Shown: piece after piece, positions 1-9,264 of the stretch
How positions within the stretch are numbered: the stretch's first letter is position 1
Layout: the number at the start of each line of letters is the position of its first letter
Source of the DNA: Zizania palustris
Taxonomy: Eukaryota > Streptophyta > Magnoliopsida > Poales > Poaceae
Direction of reading: 5' to 3'
Assembly (NCBI GenBank): GCA_019279435.1
Contig: JAAALK010000287.1
Coordinates: 18,104,162-18,168,161, forward strand
DNA: 64,000 nt
Translations under genes and position numbers: made by a program
The notes under the pieces: model-generated
What the model saw: the letters and a program-made list of their open reading frames with translations, nothing else
The model's database searches: none
Told to the model about the DNA's origin: nothing

Positions 1-313
1 CGGCTGAGGTAGTCCATGATAGTGGACCCTCCTTGACGCAGGCGGTCAAATTCAGCCCTCTTTAAATCCATGACGCTTTCTGGCACATGTGTGGTCCTGA
101 AGGCTTCTGAAAATTCATTCCATTCTATGGCTGCGGGATGGGCGTGACCTGCCCGGTAATTGTCCCACCAGGTGGCAGCAACTCCTCGCAGCTGATGGGT
201 AGCAAACAACACTTTTTCAATTAGATTGCATTGCACTAACTCCAACTTTCTCTCCACATCTTTTAGCCAATCTTCTGCTTCTGATGGTTCCGTTACTTGA
301 GAGAATTCAGGAG
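1..313 (-). pseudogene. Gypsy gag, central part (runs off left edge)
   Basis: Read on the minus strand, this stretch encodes the central Retrotrans_gag domain of a Ty3/gypsy capsid protein, with blocks such as EAEDWLKDVERKLEL, FATHQLRGVAATWWDNY and EWNEFSEAFRTTHVP. The frame is open to the window edge. It continues the gag N-terminus found at 12562-12868. The two halves are separated by the 12.2 kb element at 319-12561, and the shared GTCTA duplication marks the break. Gag packages element RNA in cytoplasmic virus-like particles. The rest of this element, including pol, must lie to the left of the window. I call it a pseudogene because it is physically split. Confidence 0.85.
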
Positions 314-318
314 GTCTA
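314..318. repeat. Target-site duplication GTCTA, left copy
   Basis: GTCTA immediately precedes the TG of the 5' LTR at 319. An identical GTCTA follows the terminal CA of the 3' LTR at 12562-12566. A 5 bp duplication is normal for LTR-element integrase. It shows that the two LTRs belong to one insertion that has not been rearranged at its ends. Confidence 0.93.
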
Positions 319-1073
319 TGTAACACCCCAAAAATTAAAAGGAATAAAATAAAAAGAGAATATTATTGAAATCATTTCTGAATTTATTAATAAAGAAAAA
401 TCACAAAAGAACCCAAATAAAGCCAAACAGAGGGAAATATTCAAAATCTGGACTTGAAAATTTTATGAGATGAACTAGAGGCCAAGTTATAATTTTAGAA
501 ATTTTTACAAATTTTTATCAACAGTGGTTCAACCCTTAATCAAATAAATGAATTACTGGAATTATTTTAAATCAGAAAAGAATTAAAAAGACTTAATGGG
601 CCTCAACCCTGAATCCTCCCTCAGCCCGGCCCAGCCCACTCGTGAGCCACTGACCAGAGGGTCCCGCCTGTCGGCGCACGCCCCCCTCTCTCCTCCCGCC
701 CGCGCCCCGCCTGGTCCCACCTGCCAGCCCCGCCACGCCACTGACCGCCCGGACCCATCTGTCGGCTCCCTTTCTTTTTGGATCGCTCACTGACAGGTGG
801 AGCCCACCTGTCAGATCCATCGTCTCCGATGGAAGGGGATCGCTCCCCTTTCCTTCCCCGGCGATTTCTTTCTGTCCTCTCGCCGCCGGCCACCGGATCG
901 CTTTGGATCCCCTCCGATCGCCTTCCCTGGCCGCCGCCGCCCCTTTCCTTTCTTAGCCGACACGTTTTCGCGCGAATAGAAAGCTATCCGAAGCTTTTGG
1001 GAACCTCGCCGGAAAAGGAAGGAGCCCCTCGGGTTCTCCGGCATTCCTTGCCATTTGGACGCCGGCGACCCCC

Positions 1074-1080
1074 TATAAGA
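1074..1080 (+). promoter_or_regulatory. TATA-like box in the Tekay LTR
   Basis: TATAAGA stands in a GC-rich context (CCCCCTATAAGAACCCC). It is about 750 bp into the LTR, where U3 would end. A candidate 5' splice donor, CAAAG/GTACGG, lies about 310 bp downstream at 1384/1385. The identical box in the 3' LTR is at 10020-10026. Assignment as the core promoter is inferred from motif and position only. Confidence 0.45.
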
Positions 1081-2225
1081 ACCCCTCGCCCTCACCGCGC
1101 TCAGTCCACACCGCCTAAACCCGAGCCTTCGCCCTCCAGAGCGCCGCCAGCTTCTCTTTGGCATTTTTGCTCTGCTTCGCCTCCGGCGAGCCCTCACCCT
1201 CGCCTCGGACCTCCTCCGTCCACGACGTCGCCACCTTCGTGACCACCTGAGCCCGCCCGTCCTCGGCCACGACTCCGTTGATCGAGAGGACCACCGGATC
1301 GCCGTCGCCGTCGACCACCCGAGAAGACCTCGCCGTCTACCCACGCCGCCGGTCACTTCCGGACCTCCATCTTCGCCGTCAAAGGTACGGTCGTGACCGC
1401 CATCCTCTCCTCGTTCCATTTTTGGCCATAGCTAGGCTCCTAGGCCCTCGCCGCCGCCGTCGCAACCGCACCAGAGGCCACCGTCGCCGGAGACGAAGGG
1501 TAAACTACCCTCGTCACCACGTGCCGTGCCGGAATCCATCCAAGCCGCACGATTCCGAGCGAACGGTCCAGATTAGATCCTGCGGAGATCTAATCTGAGC
1601 CCTCAGATCCGGTCAAACCGGTATCGTTTAATCTCGGCCGTCGATCATGACTTAAACCCCTGGTCTGATCTCGAGCGTCCACGTCATACCGCTTCGCGAG
1701 ATTTAATCGTGGCCGTTCAATTTCACTTACGCCTCCCGCCTCGCGTCCGACCGCCAGATCCAGATCCGACGGCTCTGGATCGGCCGGTCCACGCGCATAG
1801 TCACGGGTTCACGGTGAACCTGGTTCACCGTGGACCAGAGACTGATTTTAGTTTAAATAAAATTCCAGAAAATTGTTTAAACTTCAAAAATTCATATCTT
1901 GCTCATTTTAACTCCAAATTTCACCATTCAAATTTTGTTAGAACCAGAATATTATTCTCTACACATTAATACAATAAAAACAGTATGTTTCTGTTACTTA
2001 AAATATTATTAATAAATAAATGAATAAAAATCCCTTAGGGTTGAAATTAAAAATACAGAAAATAAATAGGGAAAATTCTAAAACATTAAACTTTACTGTT
2101 TTGAACAAAACCTTGAAATATTAAAAAAAACATTACTTCACATAATAAAACCTACAAATGTGTATGTCTAATATTTGGTGAATTTTTATCTGTTTATTGA
2201 ATGTATTGTTTATTTTCCGTATCGA

Positions 2226-3404
2226 GAAGACTACGAGTTCGTCGAGGAGCAGGAGTTCTACCCCGAGGTTCCTCCATCCCCATTTGCTGAGCAAGGCAAG
2301 TCATCGACCATCTCTGTGGAAACAGTTGATCATATTGAGCCCATGTTTCAATAAATTATCGCTATAACCCATAGGTTAATATTGCATTAGTCAAATATTC
2401 AAGCCTTACACTTATATTTATTAGATCCCCGTCCTTGTGTGCAAACCCAAGCCATGCTTATTGAGCCTTAACTCCTTGTCACTCTACTATAAAAATATTA
2501 GCTAGTGCCCAATGTACCGGCACAACTGCTATAGGATAAAAAGAACGAGTCGTAGATAGCTGGATTCTGTATATGAATTTCCCTGTTATTCTCGTCTCTG
2601 GACTCTGTTGGAGTTGGCTAGGTTATAAGTATGGTGGGTTCCGGGTGCAAGCTCGGGCACTGGTTTGTCGCACCCGGGGCACTATAAGGACCGGTCTGCG
2701 GGATCTGTTGCAAAGCACTTCCGTACCAACCACAAGTCTAATGGGTAAGTCCTAACTGGAAGTATGGAATACCCCGGCTTGATGCACCATAGAGGAGGGG
2801 GCAAGGGGCTAGCCTGCGGGCGACTTGTACCGACGAGGCTCAAGGGGGGGTATGGTGGGGCTCCGATGCGTCGGGACACCATATGAAACCCATAAGAGGG
2901 TGCTATTGAGTCGGGGAGGACTATATGGAAGGTTTTGGCACGAGTTCCCGTGTGATGGGTCATCTCGTTACACTTCGGTGTAGGTGATGAGTGCGTGCCT
3001 TGTGGGTACAGTGGTACATCTCTGATCAGAGTAATTTAATCTTTTCGAAAAGCCGAGCCCACGGTCAAGGGCGGGTTGTGTGACTACTCGCAGTTAGTTT
3101 ACAATTGTTTGAATGTTCAAGTTATTCATGGCACGTAAGGACTGTTGAGCGAGGTGGGGCTGACTGTACCCCTCGAGTTAGAAGATGATGATACACATGC
3201 ACATGTTTACTTTTCCGTACTAATAAACTGCTCACATTTAAAGCTTTACACATATGCTGCTTCCGCTCAATTAGCCAATATCTCCCTTGTTATTACCTTG
3301 CATTATATTTGCATTCGGTGGCTTGCTGAGTACATCTGTACTCACCCCGTTGACTTACAACATCAGAGCCAGTCTACTACGAGGAGGATGAAGGTCTGGA
3401 GTAG
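2226..3404 (+). other. Candidate two-exon acidic ORF end inside the 5' LTR
   Basis: Block A (2226-2295) reads as an acidic frame ending PPSPFAEQ. It stops at AG/GCAAGT, the consensus of GC-type 5' splice sites. Block B (3367-3404) follows an AG acceptor at 3365-3366 and reads PVYYEEDEGLE, then TAG at 3402-3404. Splicing 2295 to 3367 keeps one frame. The same blocks recur at comparable sites in the LTRs at 14582-17878 and 50288-54880 with mostly conservative replacements. I see no in-frame ATG in block A or just upstream, so the start would lie in an earlier exon or the frame is not translated. The 3' LTR copy is at 11172-12350. Confidence 0.45.
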
Positions 3405-3618
3405 CGACCCAGTCAAGGCGAGACTGGAAGGAGGCGTTCATCTAGGATCCTTATTTTATTAGTTTCTCTTCACCTTTATTCACTTTTGTATTAATGCGGT
3501 CTACGAACCGTAAATGATTGTCCGTATTGTACGTGGTCGCATGATGAACGTCTTGTTTTATTGATTTTCTATGGAATTTCAATAAAGTCCTGATTTATTA
3601 AATCGGGGCGCGACAAGA

Positions 3619-3630
3619 TGGTATCAGAGC
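3619..3630 (+). promoter_or_regulatory. Primer-binding site (tRNA-iMet)
   Basis: TGGTATCAGAGC lies three bases after the end of the 5' LTR. It is the standard plant LTR-element site complementary to the 3' end of initiator methionine tRNA, where minus-strand DNA synthesis is primed. Confidence 0.95.
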
Positions 3631-3753
3631 CGACTTGACTGTAGGAAGCCAAACAGACCTGACCTTAGGACTTATACTTACTATATTTTCTTACAAACAC
3701 TGCTTATCCTCTCATCTTCCGAGGTTTTCACAAAAATTTTCTCTCTTTTGTAG

Positions 3754-4566
3754 ATGCCGGTTCATACCATGAGCGGGACTCTTCGTGACGAGGCCGGATT
3801 CATCCGCGAGCTTCGCGTGCTCGTCGACTTTTTGGGGTTTCCCCATGAGCCTGCGTTCCACGGAATTTTTCCCGATGCGAACGAGAGCTACTGCGAGGTC
3901 ACGGTTGTGATCCGCCCCTCTTCCACGCAGCCACCCTTCTACACCCATGGAGTTGGAGGACCTTCCTTCGTGGTGGCCAGCCAGCGAGCCGCTCTCCAGT
4001 CCCTCGCCGAGCTTCGACTGGTCTACGACTGCCACCTCCGCGACACCGTCTACCGCTTCATGCCCATGCGCACACCCGGGAGTCACCGCAGCATCTACAT
4101 CAGCCCCCTCACCCAGAGCAGCCCCGCCATCACCCGCACGATGAGACTTTTGGAGGCCATGGATAACCTCCACACAGAGGCCGTCCTTGACGCAGACAGT
4201 CAGCACGACACCATCGACTTCTACCGCCACACTTCGGAGAACCTGACCAGAGAGAACGCCGAGCTCCGTCGACAGCTAGAGCAGAACCCGCTGTTGACCC
4301 TTGAGGTAGAGGAGTTGAGACGTCAGAACGAGCTTCTGCGCCAGGGCGCCATGGTCCATACCCAGCTTCGTCAGCAGCTCAGAGAGTTGAAGAAGGACCT
4401 AGAGGAGATCGCACCTCTTCCGCCTCGCCGGAAGAAACCCATTCAGACTCCCACAGTGAGGCCCAAGAGGATCTCCCGCAGTGCACCACCCGCCGGACCG
4501 TCCAGTTCCTCGACCCCGCCCGTCTCCCACGAGCCCGAGATCGAGCCGTCCCCTGAGCTGCCATAG
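3754..4566 (+). CDS. ORF0: extra protein upstream of gag
   Basis: A 270-residue ORF between the primer site and gag. The N-terminal two thirds is a compact domain of unknown function (blocks IRELRVLVDFLGFP, YCEVTVVIRPSS, AALQSLAELRLVYDCHLRD). Residues about 150-220 are heptad-like and rich in Glu, Leu and Arg, suggesting a coiled coil. The C-terminus is basic, then Pro/Ser-rich. It is homologous by eye to the minus-strand ORF at 13117-14388, at the same position in a second element. Extra ORFs upstream of gag are described for RIRE3/RIRE8-type rice elements. The function is unknown. The start is the first ATG of the frame and is followed by a second in-frame ATG five codons later. Confidence 0.8.
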   Translation: MPVHTMSGTLRDEAGFIRELRVLVDFLGFPHEPAFHGIFPDANESYCEVTVVIRPSSTQPPFYTHGVGGPSFVVASQRAALQSLAELRLVYDCHLRDTVYRFMPMRTPGSHRSIYISPLTQSSPAITRTMRLLEAMDNLHTEAVLDADSQHDTIDFYRHTSENLTRENAELRRQLEQNPLLTLEVEELRRQNELLRQGAMVHTQLRQQLRELKKDLEEIAPLPPRRKKPIQTPTVRPKRISRSAPPAGPSSSSTPPVSHEPEIEPSPELP

Positions 4567-4743
4567 ACGTAGTTTTTACGATTGATTGTTATTTTCATTT
4601 TTACTTGATTGTATTAGCATTCATGTCAAAATATAAGGCATGAATGAGAAAATAAATAAATGTAACCGCAAGAACGGTACCCTTTTGAAATAAAGTATGA
4701 AGAGGTTTACTAAAATAAATGTGTATACTTTGAAAACTCCAGG

Positions 4744-6273
4744 ATGACTAACACTCAAGGATCAGACGCTCCTCAGAACGGAGGGGACAGTGGCAACCTG
4801 CCACAATGGGGAGCCACCGGGCAGAGGCAGGCCCCGGTCGCCAACCACCCCACCGTGGCTGAGATGATGGCCACCCAAAACCAGCTGGTCTCAGCCCTCC
4901 TACACCAGATGCAGCAGCAGCAGCAGCAAATGCAAGAGCAGCAGGCTCACTTCTTCCGCCTCTACCAACAGCCCGAGCTGCCCCGACCCGCCACACCAGC
5001 TCCCGCTCCCGCAACTCAGCTCTCGGAGTTCCTCCGAGTCCGCCCACCGACCTTCTCGAGCACCACCAACCCCATGGAGGCTGGGGATTGGTTGCGGGCG
5101 ATCGAGAAGAAACTCGATCTCCTGACCTGCACTGAGCAGGAGAGGGTGGCCTTCGCCACCCACCAGCTGCATGGTCCCGCCGCTGAGTGGTGGGACAACC
5201 ACCGCGAGACTCTACCCGAGGGCCACGCCCACACTTGGGCAGAGTTCTCAGCTGCCTTCCGTGCCGCCCACATCCCCGACGGCATCGTGGCTCAGAAGCA
5301 ACAGGAGTTTAGGGACCTGCAGCAGGGGAGCAGGTCCGTAACTGAATATCTGCACGAGTTCAACAGATTGGCCAGGTACGCACCTGAAGAGGTTCGTACG
5401 GATGCGGCCAGGCAGGCTAAGTTCCTCCGGGGACTGAAGGATGAGCTGTCTCTACAGCTTATCTCCGGAGATTTCGCCAACTTCCAGAAGTTGGTAAATA
5501 AGGCTATCATGCAGGAGACCCAGCAAAATAAGGTCGACCTGAAGAAGAAGCGCATGATTGCCTTCAGGCAGAATCAAGGAATGGCCCAAAGACCCCGCTT
5601 TGCTCCACCTCCACCAGCACCACAGTACCACCCCCGACCAGTGTATCGCCCGGCGCCACCAGCTGCCAACGCCGGAGCCAGTCAACCTCGCACCGCTCCA
5701 GTCGCACCTACCGCCCCAGTCGCCCCGGCCAAGAAGCCGGAGGTCTTGAGAGACAGGCATGGTAAGCCTGTGGTATGCTTCAACTGCCGCCAAGAGGGAC
5801 ACTACTCCCACCAGTGCCCCCACCCCAAGAGAGCTCAAGGAGTCACCTCCAACCCCGCCGTCCGCGCCAAAGTGAACCACGTCTCCGCCGAAGAAGCCCA
5901 GGCTGCACCAGAGATTGTCATGGGTAAGTTTATGGTTCATTCATCGCATGCAGTGGTATTATTTGACACCGGAGCTACCCACTCCTTTATATCAACTGCT
6001 TTTGTGGAAAATAATGCACTGGACATAAGTGAACTACCCAGGCCAGTACTAATAGCTACCCCAGGAAAGCAAACCCTCGCTTGTTCCTTTAGTCCAAGGA
6101 TATGGGTAGATATCCAAGGCACGATATTTTGGGCCGACCCCATCCTAATAGAATGTCAAGGTTTGGACCTCATTCTAGGGATGGATTGGCTAAACAAACA
6201 TCAAGGTGTGATAGAATGTGCCCAGAGGAAAGTAACGGTGACTAATGAAGAAGGGATTATAGTCACGTTCTAG
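4744..6273 (+). CDS. gag: Gag-protease polyprotein
   Basis: 509 residues. After a Gln-rich segment (residues about 55-70), the Retrotrans_gag domain spans about residues 95-250 (FATHQLHGPAAEWWDNHRET, FRDLQQGSRSVTEYLHEFNR). A Pro-rich linker follows, then a CCHC zinc knuckle at about residue 345 (CFNCRQEGHYSHQCP). The aspartic protease begins at about residue 395 with the catalytic motif LFDTGATHSF, and the ILGMDWL block lies near residue 475. The frame ends in TAG at 6271-6273. The next codon is ATG, and the RT frame continues in phase without a gap. Chromovirus gag-pol is usually one continuous frame, so this TAG is either a mutation or a readthrough signal. Confidence 0.93.
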   Translation: MTNTQGSDAPQNGGDSGNLPQWGATGQRQAPVANHPTVAEMMATQNQLVSALLHQMQQQQQQMQEQQAHFFRLYQQPELPRPATPAPAPATQLSEFLRVRPPTFSSTTNPMEAGDWLRAIEKKLDLLTCTEQERVAFATHQLHGPAAEWWDNHRETLPEGHAHTWAEFSAAFRAAHIPDGIVAQKQQEFRDLQQGSRSVTEYLHEFNRLARYAPEEVRTDAARQAKFLRGLKDELSLQLISGDFANFQKLVNKAIMQETQQNKVDLKKKRMIAFRQNQGMAQRPRFAPPPPAPQYHPRPVYRPAPPAANAGASQPRTAPVAPTAPVAPAKKPEVLRDRHGKPVVCFNCRQEGHYSHQCPHPKRAQGVTSNPAVRAKVNHVSAEEAQAAPEIVMGKFMVHSSHAVVLFDTGATHSFISTAFVENNALDISELPRPVLIATPGKQTLACSFSPRIWVDIQGTIFWADPILIECQGLDLILGMDWLNKHQGVIECAQRKVTVTNEEGIIVTF

Positions 6274-9222
6274 ATGTCCAGCATGAAGGCCGGAAGAACA
6301 AGACTACATCAGATTACCTTGGAGGAGATACCAGTAGTCAGCGAATACCCGGATGTATTCCCAGAGGATCTACCAGGGATGCCACCTAAGAGGGATATCG
6401 AATTCAGGATTGACTTGGTGCCCGGAACAACTCCTATTTATAAGCGACCATACCGGATGGCCGCCAATGAGTTAGCTGAGATGAAGCAACAGTTGGAGGA
6501 TCTTGAAAGGAAAGGTTATATCAGACCAAGCACATCACCGTGGGGTGCTCCCGTCATCTTCGTCGAGAAGAAAGAAGACAAGGCCAAGCGTATGTGCGTG
6601 GATTACCGCGCTTTGAATGAAGTAACCATCAAGAATAAGTACCCGTTGCCTCGGATCGATGACCTCTTCGACCAGCTCAAAGGAGCCACGGTATTCTCGA
6701 AGATCGACCTCCGGTCTGGTTACCATCAGTTGAGGATTCGAGAAGAAGATATACCCAAGACGGCCTTCACTACCCGTTATGGTTTATATGAGTGTACAGT
6801 TATGTCCTTTGGATTAACCAACGCCCCTGCATTCTTCATGAATATGATGAATAAGGTATTCATGGAATATCTGGACAAGTTCATCGTGGTCTTCATAGAC
6901 GACATCCTCATTTATTCCAAGGATCAGGAAGAACATGAGACTCACCTCCGGTTAACCCTAGGAAAGTTAAGGGAACACCAATTGTATGCCAAGTACAGCA
7001 AATGCAAGTTTTGGACGGCAGAAGTAAAGTTCCTTGGACACATCATCTCTGCGCAAGGAATCGCAGTAGACCCTGCCACCGTAGAAGCAGTCACGGATTG
7101 GTTGCCACCCACGAACGTATCTGAGATACGGAGTTTTCTGGGATTGGCCGGATATTACCGAAGGTTCATTGAGAATTTTTCTAAGATAGCCAAGCCAATG
7201 ACCAGATTGTTGCAGAAAGGAGAAAAGTTCGAATGGACTCCTGAATGCGAGGAAAGTTTCCGCACCCTCAAGACTCGTTTGGTGTCTGCACCTATACTGA
7301 CCCTACCGGATATCCGCAAAGACTTCCATGTCTATTGCGACGCGTCTCGCCAGGGATTGGGATGTGTACTTATGCAAGATGGAAAAGTCATCTCTTATGC
7401 CTCCAGACAATTGAGACCCCATGAGTTGAATTATCCGACCCATGATTTGGAATTAGCCGCCGTAGTGCATGCCCTTAAGATTTGGAGGCACTATCTAGTT
7501 GGAAATCGCTGTGAGATCTTTACGGATCACAAGAGCTTGAAGTATATCTTCACACAGCCAGATCTGAACTTGAGGCAAAGACGATGGCTGGAATTGATTA
7601 AGGACTACGACCTAGGCATTCACTACCACCCAGGAAAAGCCAATGTGGTAGCTGATGCCTTAAGTCGCAAAGGATATTGCACAGCCATGATGATTCAAGA
7701 ACACGCACCCTTGTTATGTAAGGAGATGGAAAACTTAAATCTTGGATTGACCACCAGAGCATATCTAGCCACCTTGGAGACCCAACCGGTATTGTTTGAG
7801 CAGATTCGTGAAGCTCAGTCAGAGGACCCGGATATAGCTGCCATTAAGAAGAACATGAGACAAGGAAAAGCCCCCGGATTTTCAGAAGACGAGAATGGCA
7901 CCATATGGTTTGGAACTCGGATATGTGTGCCAGATAAACCCGAAATAAAGACTCTTATACTAAGAGAGGCCCATGAGACATTGTACTCCATTCACCCCGG
8001 CAGTACCAAGATGTACCAGGATCTGAAGGAACGCTATTGGTGGGTTAGCATGAAGAGAGAGATTGCCCAGTTCGTTGCCGAATGTGACACCTGTAGAAGA
8101 GTAAAAGCTGAACATCAGAGACCCGCAGGATTGTTACAGCCACTTAAAGTACCGGAATGGAAGTGGGAAGAGATCGGTATGGATTTTATCACCGGATTAC
8201 CAAAGACCCAACTTGGATATGATTCTATTTGGGTGATCATTGATCGGCTTACAAAAGTAGCTCATTTCATAGCCGTCAAGACGACCTTCAGTGGCCCTAA
8301 GCTAGCAGAGCTATATATGGCCAGGATAGTATGTCTTCATGGAGTGCCCAAGAAGATAGTGTCTGACCGAGGAAGTCAGTTCACCTCTCGCTTTTGGAAG
8401 AACCTCCAAGAAGAGATGGGCACGAGATTAAATTTCAGTACCGCCTACCATCCTCAGACAGATGGACAAACAGAAAGGGTAAATCAGATACTAGAGGATA
8501 TGCTTCGAGCATGTGTTTTGGATTTTGGAGCTACTTGGGACAAGAGCTTGCCATATGCAGAATTTTCATACAACAATAGTTACCAAGCCAGTCTTCAGAT
8601 GTCTCCTTTTGAAGCCCTATATGGACGTAAGTGCAGAACGCCTCTACTTTGGGACCAAACTGGTGAATCCCAAGTATTCGGAACCGACATTCTCCGTGAA
8701 GCCGAAGAGAAAGTACGGATTATCAGAGACCGACTCAAGACAGCCCAATCTCGACAGAAGAGCTACGCAGACAATCGCCGTCGAGACTTAGCCTTTGAAG
8801 AAGGAGATCATGTCTACCTTCGGGTTACCCCTCTTCGTGGGACTCAACGGTTTAACATGAGAGGAAAGTTGGCCCCTCGATATGTTGGACCATTTCTCGT
8901 CATTAGACGCCAGGGCGAAGTCGCATATCAGTTGGAATTACCACCTTCATTGGCTGGAGTGCATGACGTATTTCATGTGTCTCAACTCAAGAAGTGTCTC
9001 CGCGTCCCCACGGAGCAAGTGGATCTTCAGCAGTTAGATGTCCAAGAGGATCTGACTTATGTGGAGAAACCAGTCAAGATATTGGAAGTCAAAGAAAGAA
9101 CCACCAGGAGTCGAGTCATCCGCTTCTGCAAGGTGCAGTGGAGCAATCATCCAGTAGAGGAAGCCACCTGGGAAAAAGAAGATGAACTCAAAGCACAGCA
9201 TCCTGAGCTATTCGAAGATTGA
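6274..9222 (+). CDS. pol: Pol: RT, RNase H, integrase, chromodomain
   Basis: 982 residues, in phase with gag-pro after TAG. The RT active site FIDDILIYS is at about residue 206. RNase H begins near residue 350 (YCDASRQGLGCVL). The integrase zinc-binding region is at about 566-610 (H..H..CDTC). The DDE core has GMDFITG, VSDRGSQFTS and the Glu in DGQTERVNQ at about residues 640, 696 and 733. GPY/F-like YVGPFLVI is near 870. A C-terminal chromodomain (VQWSNHPVEEATWEKE) is at about 930-982, typically steering integration to heterochromatin. All catalytic residues I checked are present. The ORF starts at the ATG following the TAG; whether ribosomes start there or read through is unknown. Confidence 0.93.
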   Translation: MSSMKAGRTRLHQITLEEIPVVSEYPDVFPEDLPGMPPKRDIEFRIDLVPGTTPIYKRPYRMAANELAEMKQQLEDLERKGYIRPSTSPWGAPVIFVEKKEDKAKRMCVDYRALNEVTIKNKYPLPRIDDLFDQLKGATVFSKIDLRSGYHQLRIREEDIPKTAFTTRYGLYECTVMSFGLTNAPAFFMNMMNKVFMEYLDKFIVVFIDDILIYSKDQEEHETHLRLTLGKLREHQLYAKYSKCKFWTAEVKFLGHIISAQGIAVDPATVEAVTDWLPPTNVSEIRSFLGLAGYYRRFIENFSKIAKPMTRLLQKGEKFEWTPECEESFRTLKTRLVSAPILTLPDIRKDFHVYCDASRQGLGCVLMQDGKVISYASRQLRPHELNYPTHDLELAAVVHALKIWRHYLVGNRCEIFTDHKSLKYIFTQPDLNLRQRRWLELIKDYDLGIHYHPGKANVVADALSRKGYCTAMMIQEHAPLLCKEMENLNLGLTTRAYLATLETQPVLFEQIREAQSEDPDIAAIKKNMRQGKAPGFSEDENGTIWFGTRICVPDKPEIKTLILREAHETLYSIHPGSTKMYQDLKERYWWVSMKREIAQFVAECDTCRRVKAEHQRPAGLLQPLKVPEWKWEEIGMDFITGLPKTQLGYDSIWVIIDRLTKVAHFIAVKTTFSGPKLAELYMARIVCLHGVPKKIVSDRGSQFTSRFWKNLQEEMGTRLNFSTAYHPQTDGQTERVNQILEDMLRACVLDFGATWDKSLPYAEFSYNNSYQASLQMSPFEALYGRKCRTPLLWDQTGESQVFGTDILREAEEKVRIIRDRLKTAQSRQKSYADNRRRDLAFEEGDHVYLRVTPLRGTQRFNMRGKLAPRYVGPFLVIRRQGEVAYQLELPPSLAGVHDVFHVSQLKKCLRVPTEQVDLQQLDVQEDLTYVEKPVKILEVKERTTRSRVIRFCKVQWSNHPVEEATWEKEDELKAQHPELFED

Positions 9223-9248
9223 TCCGAATCTCGAGGACGAGATTCTCT

Positions 9249-9264
9249 GTAAGGGGGATAGGAT
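9249..9264 (+). promoter_or_regulatory. Polypurine tract of the Tekay-type element
   Basis: The purine-rich run with core AAGGGGGATAGGA directly abuts the TG of the 3' LTR at 9265. This is where plus-strand DNA synthesis is primed. It follows the pol stop codon by only about 30 bp. Confidence 0.85.

Larger units (their letters stand above)
319..3615 (+). repeat. 5' LTR of the Tekay-type element
   Basis: Begins TGTAACACCCC and ends GGGGCGCGACA, directly followed by the primer-binding site. The first kilobase after the AT-rich start is GC-rich and contains a TATA-like box at 1074-1080. AT-rich DNA follows to about 2215. After that comes a block strongly conserved with the LTR at 50288-54880, reaching nearly to the LTR end. 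The numerous open frames in the GC-rich part (593-1598) occur on both strands and carry no recognisable domain, so I treat them as compositional. Confidence 0.95.

Noticed and set aside
593..1598. Many overlapping ORFs on both strands in the GC-rich LTR segment (also at 9539-10544)
   Set aside because: They lie in all frames of GC-rich LTR DNA, show no domain, and recur only because the LTR is duplicated.
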